A stretch of 64,000 nt of DNA, taken from assembly GCF_008638345.1 (NCBI RefSeq), contig NZ_VTVA01000013.1:1-64000 (forward strand). Direction: 5' to 3'. This DNA is from Pseudomonas saliphila (GTDB lineage: Bacteria; Pseudomonadota; Gammaproteobacteria; Pseudomonadales; Pseudomonadaceae). Made by a program: the position numbers and the translations under genes. Below, piece after piece: positions 42,220 to 49,685 of this stretch (position 1 is its first letter; every line of letters starts with the position of its first letter). The notes under the pieces are model-generated. The model searched no databases. It was not told the origin of the DNA and saw only the letters and a program-made list of their open reading frames with translations.

Positions 42220-43700
42220 GCCCCTCGTTCATACGCTAGTTGATATCCCGGGCGGCCGTTGGCCCATATCCCGGGGAAATGTAAATTGGTTGCATCTTCC
42301 ATCGCCTGCTGACTGCCCGGCTCGGCGACGACGATTTGCGGCGGCATACGGCTCGGCGTTGCCATCGCCATCTTGTAGCGATCGCTGAAGGGTAGTATCA
42401 AATTGCGACCATTGCCGCGCGCTGCGATCACCGCGTAACCGGTCTGATCGTCGATGAGCGTCGGTAGAGAAGAGTCCGCCAGCCATACGCCGACCAGCGC
42501 TTCGTCAGTGATAGGGGCGGGCACCCGCTCACGCAATGCCTGGCTCCAGGGCTGCATCTCTGGTGATGGCATCTGTTGCATGACCAGCCAGCCAAGGGGC
42601 AGGCCTGCCAGCAGCAAAGCCGTGACGACCATTCTCTGGTGGTGCATTTCGCGCAGGGCCAGCGCTGCGGCGGCGAGCAACAGCGCGAGAAATTCCACCG
42701 GCTCGGAGGTGTACCATACCAGTGTCGCCATGGCGCCAGCGCAGATGGCCACACCGGCGGTGACCAGTGGGCCGATCCAGGCGCGCGCGCGCACATTCCA
42801 GGGGGCCAGCAACAGCGAAGGAAAGGCCATCGCCCCTGCTGCGGTGAGCCAGATCAGCGGCACCCACCATTGGCCACCAAATTCGAGCAGCCACGGCAGA
42901 TAAGGGGTTGATTCGAACCCGCCACGGAATGCCGAGCCGGTCTGTTTGAGAAAGATCAGCGCGTCGCTGAAAAACAGCCAGTTGAGATACACCCAGCCCA
43001 GCACCGCGAATACAAAGGGCACATAGCAGACCAGGTAGAAAGCCAAGGGTGCGCGCTTCAACAACGAAGGCGGGGCGATCAGCACCAGCCAGGGGGCCAG
43101 GGCCACCGCAATGAACATGGCGCGGGTATCGACAAAGAACAACAGGCACAGCCAGCCGGCAAACCGCAGATAGCTGAACACTTCAGGATCATTGCGAAAG
43201 CGCCGCAGGGAACGGCTGAGCCCGTAAAAGCACAACAGCCCGAGGACCAGATCCTGACCGGACAGCGCGGTCCAGAGAAAGAACGGGTGTGCCGCCAGCA
43301 GCACTGTCCACAGCGTCGCCAGCAACAGACCATGGGCTTTGTGAAGATCGCGCCAGACCAGGGTGACAAACAACGACGCCAGCACGATATCGATCAGATA
43401 GGGCACGCGGGCCAGGGTGATACCGGGAATGCTGCTCAGCAGCAGGGTCAGATAGGGCGATACCTGCGGCGATAGAAAGCCGACATCCTCGATATACAGC
43501 TTCGAGGCGTCACGCATGATCAGCACCCGGGCGTAGCGGGCCAGTGCCTCGCTGCCCTGGAAACCATTATCCAGCAGGTGCGCGCAGAGCGCCGCCAGCG
43601 CCAGCAAGGCGAGCAGAAAGACCAGCAGGCCGCTCGGAAGTGCCGCGTTACTTCTCCAGTGCGGCCTTGCGTTCGGCAGCCATGTACTTACTGATGCCAT
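42177..43700 (-). CDS. Polytopic membrane protein of the polysaccharide locus
   Basis: A 507-residue protein with about ten membrane helices followed by a soluble C-terminal domain of about 110 residues (LVGVWLADSSLPTLIDDQTG to the end). The first helix (LLVFLLALLALAALCAHLL) is followed by a periplasmic loop containing ALARYARVLIMRDASKLYIE. The overall shape resembles GT-C-type membrane glycosyltransferases or their non-catalytic relatives, but no DxD or DE motif in the first loop is clear. It overlaps the synthase gene by 53 bases and the hydrolase by 43, so it is tightly coupled to both. In the Xanthomonas xagABC operon a membrane protein holds a similar place. I do not assign a reaction. 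Confidence 0.75.
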   Translation of the reverse strand: MASVSTWLPNARPHWRSNAALPSGLLVFLLALLALAALCAHLLDNGFQGSEALARYARVLIMRDASKLYIEDVGFLSPQVSPYLTLLLSSIPGITLARVPYLIDIVLASLFVTLVWRDLHKAHGLLLATLWTVLLAAHPFFLWTALSGQDLVLGLLCFYGLSRSLRRFRNDPEVFSYLRFAGWLCLLFFVDTRAMFIAVALAPWLVLIAPPSLLKRAPLAFYLVCYVPFVFAVLGWVYLNWLFFSDALIFLKQTGSAFRGGFESTPYLPWLLEFGGQWWVPLIWLTAAGAMAFPSLLLAPWNVRARAWIGPLVTAGVAICAGAMATLVWYTSEPVEFLALLLAAAALALREMHHQRMVVTALLLAGLPLGWLVMQQMPSPEMQPWSQALRERVPAPITDEALVGVWLADSSLPTLIDDQTGYAVIAARGNGRNLILPFSDRYKMAMATPSRMPPQIVVAEPGSQQAMEDATNLHFPGIWANGRPGYQLAYERGAWRVWQKEDLSRLR

Positions 43701-45552
43701 GGGTAGTCTTTTCCCAGTAGAAGGGTTTGCGAATGAGCTGCCAGAGGCCCTTGTAGGCGGCGATCGATTGCAGCAACCAGTACGCCGGAACGGTCAGCGC
43801 ATAGGGGGTTAGCCGGAAATAGTCATGTTTGAAACCCGCCACCAGCGTCATGTAGATGAAAAAGCCGTTGCCCAACAGCAGGTTCAATACGCTGAGATAG
43901 AGCAGCACCGGCGGAAAGGCGACGTCGAACAGGCGAATCCCGGCGAACAGCCAGACAAAGTAGATCGCCCACAACAAGGGCGCCGCCAGCGCGGTGAGAA
44001 AGTTACCGCCGATGAAGAACTGGAAGCCCCAGAAACCGCGAAACCCGGTGGATTTGTAGAGGTGTACCGGATCACGCATGTGCACCAGCCAGGTCTGCAT
44101 GTAGCCCTTGAACCAGCGTGAGCGCTGGCGGATCCAGTTGGGTACGCTGACGTTGGCCTCTTCATAGGTGGTCGAGTTGACCACGCTGACCCGATACCCG
44201 CGCTGGGTCATGCGCACCCCGAGATCGGCATCCTCGGTAACGTTGTAGGGATCCCAGGCGTTCACGCCGCGCAACACTTCCAGGCGAAAGTGGTTGGAGG
44301 TGCCGCCCAGTGGAATAGGGATGCGCAGATGCTCCAGCGCCGGCAGATAGAAGTCGAACCAGAGCGTGTACTCCAGTGCGAACATGCGGGTCAGCCAGTT
44401 CTCGTGCGCATTGTAATAATTCAGTCGCGCCTGGATGCAGGCGACGTTCGGGTCCGCCTTGCGGAACGCCAGCACGGCGCGTTTCAACTGGTCGGGATCG
44501 GGCTTGTCTTCGGCATCGTAAATGGTGATCAGCTCGCCGCGGGCAAACTGCAGCGCGTAATTGCAGGCCTTGGGCTTGGTCTTGGGGTGTGACGGCGGTA
44601 CGCGGATGATCTCGAAAATCGCTTCCAGCCCCAGGTCCTTGGCCGCATCGATGGTGTCGTTGTCGTCTTCCTCCAGCACCAGCTTGATGTCCAGTTTGGA
44701 GGTGGGATAGTCCAGGTTGCGCAGCGCGCTGGTGATGATCGGCAGCACCTCCGGTTCCTTGTACATCGGCACCAGCACTGTATAAACCGGCAGATCATCC
44801 TCGGGCAGTTCCGCCACCTCCTCGTCGGTGATCTTGATATCAATATTTCGCTTGGCACCGAACCATACCAGCATGAAGCGCAAGCCAAAGGTGCTCAGGA
44901 AGGCCACGGTGATCAGCGCATTGAGGGCGATGATGGTGTTGATCGGGAAGAAGGCCAGGCCCAGCAAGGTCACGCTCAGCAGCAGATAAAGCACCAGCAG
45001 TTGCGGCTGGGTGATGACCTGGCGCGCGGAATGCTCAGGTGTGCGCTCGGCCAGCAGGTTCCGCGCATCACTGGTCAGCTGGTGCTCGGCGCCCTGTTGC
45101 AGGCTCCAGAGGATGTCGAATTTCGAGGTGCCGACGAACAGCACATCCTCGCCAAAGGTTTTGCGTGCCCATTCAAATACTTCAGGCGTCGGATCGGCCA
45201 CCGCTATTACAAGATGGCCATATTGGCGGCGCCACGGCATGGCCAGTCGCTGCGCAAATTCAGGGAATAACGCGCGGTCCACGGTTACTTCCACGGGTTT
45301 TTCCAGCAGATTCACAAAGCTCAGACCAAACTGCGCGGACAGCAAACGATAGAACGAGAATGCGCTCACCCAGCGGTGCGCGAGCACGATATCGCCCAGC
45401 CGCGAGTTCCAGCGTTTCTGAAGACGCAGCGCTGTCTCCAGCTGCTCGGGCTGCAGCAGGCCGGCGTCCAGCATGCTTTGCCCGATCGGCGTATGCAGCG
45501 CGCCGGAATCCGGCACGCGTCCGACGGCAAAAGCGTTACTGCCAGAAACCAT
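43648..45552 (-). CDS. Family 2 polysaccharide synthase with N-terminal MshEN domain
   Basis: The likely polymer synthase of the locus (634 residues). Start ATG 45552 follows GGAG at 9 bases; the frame to 45570 would run into the upstream gene. N-terminal part (about 10-160) is a GspE-N/MshEN domain: TPIGQSMLDAGLLQPEQLET and RLGDIVLAHRWVSAFSFYRL follow the c-di-GMP-binding MshEN pattern RLGxx(L)(V) then LxxxLxxQ. Two membrane helices follow near 195-240. The GT-A domain has VYTVLVPMYKEPEVLP, YDAEDKPDPDQL, TEDADLGVRM and QRSRWFKGYMQTW, the processive-synthase signature. Three or four C-terminal helices form the channel. No PilZ domain is present, so control differs from cellulose synthase. XagB of Xanthomonas and NfrB of E. 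coli use related domain pairings. Confidence 0.88.
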   Translation of the reverse strand: MVSGSNAFAVGRVPDSGALHTPIGQSMLDAGLLQPEQLETALRLQKRWNSRLGDIVLAHRWVSAFSFYRLLSAQFGLSFVNLLEKPVEVTVDRALFPEFAQRLAMPWRRQYGHLVIAVADPTPEVFEWARKTFGEDVLFVGTSKFDILWSLQQGAEHQLTSDARNLLAERTPEHSARQVITQPQLLVLYLLLSVTLLGLAFFPINTIIALNALITVAFLSTFGLRFMLVWFGAKRNIDIKITDEEVAELPEDDLPVYTVLVPMYKEPEVLPIITSALRNLDYPTSKLDIKLVLEEDDNDTIDAAKDLGLEAIFEIIRVPPSHPKTKPKACNYALQFARGELITIYDAEDKPDPDQLKRAVLAFRKADPNVACIQARLNYYNAHENWLTRMFALEYTLWFDFYLPALEHLRIPIPLGGTSNHFRLEVLRGVNAWDPYNVTEDADLGVRMTQRGYRVSVVNSTTYEEANVSVPNWIRQRSRWFKGYMQTWLVHMRDPVHLYKSTGFRGFWGFQFFIGGNFLTALAAPLLWAIYFVWLFAGIRLFDVAFPPVLLYLSVLNLLLGNGFFIYMTLVAGFKHDYFRLTPYALTVPAYWLLQSIAAYKGLWQLIRKPFYWEKTTHGISKYMAAERKAALEK

Positions 45553-45554
45553 CT

Positions 45555-46445
45555 TTAGAATCTCCACCATGCAGCGACAAAGGGCCCGCCTGCGGCGCCG
45601 GTGTTACGGCCGTCTACCGGCTGCATATACCCTGCCTGCAACTGCATGCCATCGGACAATGAGTAGAGGCCAGACAGCGACAGCTTGGTCAGGTCGTAGT
45701 CGGTGCTGTTGATGTAGACGAGGTCTTCATTGGCCCCCGGCTCCGGTTCGTTATTACCACTGTCGTTGCCCAGGCCTTCAATATGATTGAACTCGCCGAT
45801 GATCATGAGCTTCGGTGTCAGTGCCAGACCAACGGTCGCATCGGCGCGGATTTCATCTGCCGGATTACCGGTGCGCTTGCGCCCGGCGATGCCGGCGTCG
45901 ATATAGCCGGAACGCTCACCGAGCATGAAGCCTCGGCCAACGCTGTAGCGCAGCTCGAAGTGATAGCCGCCTTCGCCCAGCGCTACGTCAGCATTTTCGC
46001 TGTAGGTAGGCACGCTGACGAGGGCCTGAAGGGAGCCGACCCAGTCCTCACTGAAACCCGGATTCAGGCGATAGCGGACGCCGAATTCCTGGTCGCCGAA
46101 GCCCCGTGTGGTGTCGTCAAAGTCGGCGGGCAGGTTGTTGCTGCGAAAGCGCACTTCATTAAAGTAGAAGTTGCCGACCAGCGTCAGGTCCGGCGTCAGG
46201 CCATGCTCAATATAGAGGTTGATCTGGTCCTGGCGACTGCGGCCATCGAAGTCGAAATGCGTGTGGTCGCCACTGCTGTCGAACACGTCGGTATCGTCAG
46301 TATGGCTAAGCTTGAGGATCGCTAGCGTCTTGCCTTCTTCCTGTACCCAGGCGTTTGCCAGCACCGGCGTGGTAACCGGCAGCGACAACAGCGAGGCGGC
46401 GACAACTCTGCACAGGGCAGGTCTGAGAAAGGGGAGGGTCTTCAT
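45555..46445 (-). CDS. Outer-membrane protein of the polysaccharide locus (XagA-like)
   Basis: A 296-residue exported protein. ATG 46445 behind AAGGA is used; it overlaps the BcsB-like stop by 4 bases (ATGA). The signal peptide is about residues 1-31 (VVAASLLSLPVTTPVLANA). The mature part has alternating amphipathic strands with many Tyr/Gly and ends in a terminal aromatic (FVAAWWRF), as beta barrels do. Phrases such as DQINLYIEHGLTPDLTLVGN and FGDQEFGVRYRLNPGFSEDW fit a small barrel. It lies between the periplasmic BcsB-like protein and the synthase, so it probably forms or caps the export pore. The XagA resemblance is from memory, moderately sure. Confidence 0.72.
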   Translation of the reverse strand: MKTLPFLRPALCRVVAASLLSLPVTTPVLANAWVQEEGKTLAILKLSHTDDTDVFDSSGDHTHFDFDGRSRQDQINLYIEHGLTPDLTLVGNFYFNEVRFRSNNLPADFDDTTRGFGDQEFGVRYRLNPGFSEDWVGSLQALVSVPTYSENADVALGEGGYHFELRYSVGRGFMLGERSGYIDAGIAGRKRTGNPADEIRADATVGLALTPKLMIIGEFNHIEGLGNDSGNNEPEPGANEDLVYINSTDYDLTKLSLSGLYSLSDGMQLQAGYMQPVDGRNTGAAGGPFVAAWWRF

Positions 46446-48430
46446 GATTTTTTCCTTATTCTTCGGGAGACCACAATGGTCACCAGAGTCAATACCACCC
46501 AGCCAATGACGAACAGCCAACCGCGATAGCGCGCGACACGTTCCCACCAGGTCGAGTAGTCCGGATATTCCACCTTCATCAGGGCATAGTCTCTGGTATC
46601 CAGCGATACCAGCACGCCCCGTTCATCACCAAACACCAGGTCGCCGGTACTTTGTTCCAGCCCTGGCGGCACCCTTGGCAATCCGTCGTCCAGCGCGCGC
46701 AACCAGATGCCCCGTTGGGAGCCACTGCGCAGCAGGCTGGCGAAACTGGTGCCCGGCAACTCGCCGGAATCCAGCAGAATTTTGCCTTCATTGTCGCGTA
46801 CCCGCACGCGGCCCTGATCGACGGCAATGGAGGCATCGAAACCCTCCGGCGGCTGTGAGCCCAGCCAGATGAACGGACGATCGCCGCCGGGGGCCATCGA
46901 GGTGCTGACAAACTCTGCCATGCGCGGGTCCAGCTCCAGGCTGCGGCCCAGGGACGCCAGCACGCTGACCCATTCGTGAGGCCGGCCCAGTGCATCGGGC
47001 GGCAAGTGCACGAAGTAACGGTCGGCCAGCTCATACCCGAAGGCCGCTACACTCTGTGACTGGCCGCCGGCGGGTCTGGTTTCCACCGCAGAGGAATCAA
47101 GCAGCTGTGCGTAACCCGAGGGCGGTGCGGCGGTGCACTCGGCGCCTGGGCGGATCAGCAAGACGCGAATTGGCTCGGAGGCGGCCGGATTGACCTCGTT
47201 CAAGCTGACCCGCACCGTCTGCGGGCCACCATCGGTCGACAGGGCCTGCACGGCGCGCAACATATTGTCCTGCATCACATACAGCGTCAGCGGTTGCTCG
47301 GCGGAGCTGGGCGGCACGATCAGATTAAGGTCCAGCGCGGTTGGCCGGCGACCGGCCGGCAGTGCTTTGGTATCTATGGCCCATTCGGCGCGGTCAGCAA
47401 AGGGGCGCGCATCACTGTCCACGCCAAGTTGCCAGACCGGGACCGATTTGCCGCTGGCGGTCGGTGCTGGTGAGCTGATGCTTTCAGGATAGCCGGAGCT
47501 GGTCAGCAGCGCGCCCCAGGGATCGGCAAGGGCATCAATGAAGAAAGGTTCGGTTACCGCGAGCACGCGTGCAGTGGGCTGCTGCGGGTCGGGCGCTACG
47601 ACGTCGATGTTGTGACCGGCGGAGAGTCGCACGCCGGTTTGTGCGAGTTCTCTACGCGTGGCGATAACAATGTCGGCGCCATCATCCAGTCCGGTGTGCT
47701 CGACATCATGGCCGCGTTCCTGCAACTCGTGGGTCAACAGCCAGGCGGCGCGCAGAGCTTCCGGATCGGGCGCAGGCTGGGAAATGGCAATGCGCACCTG
47801 ATGCGGCAGGGTACTTATGTAGCCGCGCACACTCGGCGCCGGGCCCTGGTCAAGCTGGTAGGCCACGGCGGTTTCGGGTTCGATGGTCAGATAGGTCTGC
47901 TGCGCGCGTGGCGATGTGCAACGGTCCATGGGAACGCTGGATCTGGCGCGTACGCGAACCTGCAGATAGGGCAGGCGCAGATCTTCTTCCTGGAGCGGGA
48001 CTGACAGTATTCGGGTTCTGGCTGAGGCTTCCCCCTCGTCGGCGGGCAAGAGATTGCCATCCTCCCTGAGGGCCATGTCGGCCACGCCGATATTTTCCCG
48101 CGGCGTGCCGTTCAGCAACACCTGCAAAGAAGCATCCGGACCTAGCCAGTCAGCGGGGGAGTAGTGGAGCTCGAGCCTGGGCTCGCTAACCTGCGCGTCA
48201 AGGGGCATGGGCAGTTTGAAGGCAACGCTGCCTTCGGCAGTGATTTGTTGCAGACCCTGATAGTGCCCCAGCGACCCCAGCGTGCGGGTTATATATTGCG
48301 CAGCGGGTGCCTCACTGACAGGCAAATCGTCGGGCTGGTTTTCTGGTGATTGTTGAGCATGAGTCGGAACCGACAAAAAAAACACGCAACATAATAGCCA
48401 ATTCGGCATCCAGCCGAGCGTCGGTCTCAT
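46442..48430 (-). CDS. BcsB-like periplasmic subunit of a polysaccharide synthase
   Basis: A 662-residue membrane-anchored periplasmic protein and first gene of the five-gene operon. ATG 48430 gives a signal peptide (LGWMPNWLLCCVFFLSVPTH); the frame further upstream is Cys-rich and unlikely. The body has the BcsB architecture: carbohydrate-binding-like beta domains and flavodoxin-like domains (SEPRLELHYSPADWLGPDAS, LQVLLNGTPRENIG, VPMDRCTSPRAQQTYLTIEP), then one C-terminal transmembrane helix (LFVIGWVVLTLVTIVVSRRI). In cellulose synthase this subunit guides the polymer across the periplasm and is needed for activity of the partner. No bcsC, bcsZ or PilZ-bearing bcsA accompany it, so the polymer is probably not cellulose. 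Confidence 0.82.
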   Translation of the reverse strand: MRPTLGWMPNWLLCCVFFLSVPTHAQQSPENQPDDLPVSEAPAAQYITRTLGSLGHYQGLQQITAEGSVAFKLPMPLDAQVSEPRLELHYSPADWLGPDASLQVLLNGTPRENIGVADMALREDGNLLPADEGEASARTRILSVPLQEEDLRLPYLQVRVRARSSVPMDRCTSPRAQQTYLTIEPETAVAYQLDQGPAPSVRGYISTLPHQVRIAISQPAPDPEALRAAWLLTHELQERGHDVEHTGLDDGADIVIATRRELAQTGVRLSAGHNIDVVAPDPQQPTARVLAVTEPFFIDALADPWGALLTSSGYPESISSPAPTASGKSVPVWQLGVDSDARPFADRAEWAIDTKALPAGRRPTALDLNLIVPPSSAEQPLTLYVMQDNMLRAVQALSTDGGPQTVRVSLNEVNPAASEPIRVLLIRPGAECTAAPPSGYAQLLDSSAVETRPAGGQSQSVAAFGYELADRYFVHLPPDALGRPHEWVSVLASLGRSLELDPRMAEFVSTSMAPGGDRPFIWLGSQPPEGFDASIAVDQGRVRVRDNEGKILLDSGELPGTSFASLLRSGSQRGIWLRALDDGLPRVPPGLEQSTGDLVFGDERGVLVSLDTRDYALMKVEYPDYSTWWERVARYRGWLFVIGWVVLTLVTIVVSRRIRKKS

Positions 48431-48624
48431 TGTTAGCTTGCCCTCACAGGAAGCCCGTCCAATGGGCAGACATTCAGGAATACAGTGGCAACATGCTTGC
48501 TGCCACAATAGGAAAATAGTCGGGATTTAGTGACCTGTACAACGATTGCCAGCAATCTGATGACAGCGCGGGCACTTGGTTCCGTTCAACTGTCAACTAA
48601 TCGAAATGAGATCCACGTCACAGC

Positions 48625-49467
48625 TCAGAGCATCATGTTTTCCAGCTGCTGGCGTATTGCCGGGGTAATAGGCACCGGGCGGTTGGATGCGATATCGATG
48701 ACGACCATCACGCTGTTGGCGGCTGCCTGAATACCGAGCTGGTTGGCCGCATAGCCGGTGAACACGAAGGAGCTGTTGCCGATGCGATTGATGGCAGCCG
48801 CAAGGTTCATGGTGGCGATGTCGGGCCGGTAGTGCTCGAAGATGATATCCACGGACGCGACCAGCACCCCCAGGCCGCCGAAATCCAGTTGCCTGACGCC
48901 GTTATAACGGGCCTGTTCCATATATTGGGCCAGGGCCGCTTCGCTGCGCTGGGTATCGACATCCAGATCGCCGTAGCGGGGCGTCAGTTGGCAGGTCACC
49001 GGAAATGCCGCAGCGTGCTGCAGAAAGTCGTGGTGGTTTGCGGCTGGCATGGGCTCGGGCTCACCCAGAACTCTGGTCTGCAACACCTGGCGTACAGCCG
49101 TCGGCAACGCGACCCGTTCATGCTGGCTGAAAGCGCCAATCAGGCAATCCTGGCTGCCGACATGATCGCCATTCTGAAACAGCTCGCTGCGCACCCGATA
49201 GCTGCCGGCATCGCACGCCAATACCTGCACGCGGGCCTGCACATCGCTGCCGTACCAGGTGACCAGGCGGTAATTGGTTATGCTGCGCAGCGGCCGCAGG
49301 CGCACATCATCGGAAAACCAGGCATCGGCGCCGAACTGCGCAAGATGGGCGCGCAGCCGCGCCTCCTGATGCAGCTGGTAGACTCGGGAATTGTTGACGT
49401 GACGCCAGGTGTCCAGGTCGGTAAAACGGGGTGAAAGTGAACATTCGAAGACGCTGTCAGTAGTCAT
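48625..49467 (-). CDS. Acyl-CoA thioesterase-like protein with two hotdog domains
   Basis: A 280-residue tandem 4-hydroxybenzoyl-CoA thioesterase-type protein. The first hotdog begins FECSLSPRFTDLDTWRHVNN, the second CQLTPRYGDLDVDTQRSEAA, both carrying the Asp-Leu-Asp pattern of the YbgC/FadM-like group. The second repeat continues ALAQYMEQARYNGVRQLDFG and VLVASVDIIFEHYRPDIATM. In the first domain HVNN matches the conserved active-site turn; in the second, DTQR replaces it, so one domain may be structural. The substrate is unknown. It stands alone between two larger units. Confidence 0.85.
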   Translation of the reverse strand: MTTDSVFECSLSPRFTDLDTWRHVNNSRVYQLHQEARLRAHLAQFGADAWFSDDVRLRPLRSITNYRLVTWYGSDVQARVQVLACDAGSYRVRSELFQNGDHVGSQDCLIGAFSQHERVALPTAVRQVLQTRVLGEPEPMPAANHHDFLQHAAAFPVTCQLTPRYGDLDVDTQRSEAALAQYMEQARYNGVRQLDFGGLGVLVASVDIIFEHYRPDIATMNLAAAINRIGNSSFVFTGYAANQLGIQAAANSVMVVIDIASNRPVPITPAIRQQLENMML

Positions 49468-49685
49468 GGGCTAGGTGATTCCTTGAGTGCAGCGCGAAAG
49501 CATGAAGTCATCACCCATTCAGGGCAAGCAGCACAGCCCCGTATAGACGGCCCGTATATCAGGTTATGAACGCGAAGGCCCGGCAAGGCTCCAATACAGC
49601 AATGCCGTTTGGTCTGTCGATGCCACCAATCAGGGTTCAGGGCGCAGACGGCGGTTGTCTATGTGCGAAAAGTCGGCAGGAGCTT

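Noticed and set aside
41245-48430. Cellulose (bcs) operon as identity of the polysaccharide locus
   Set aside because: The synthase lacks PilZ, has an N-terminal MshEN domain instead, and bcsC, bcsZ and bcsD are absent.
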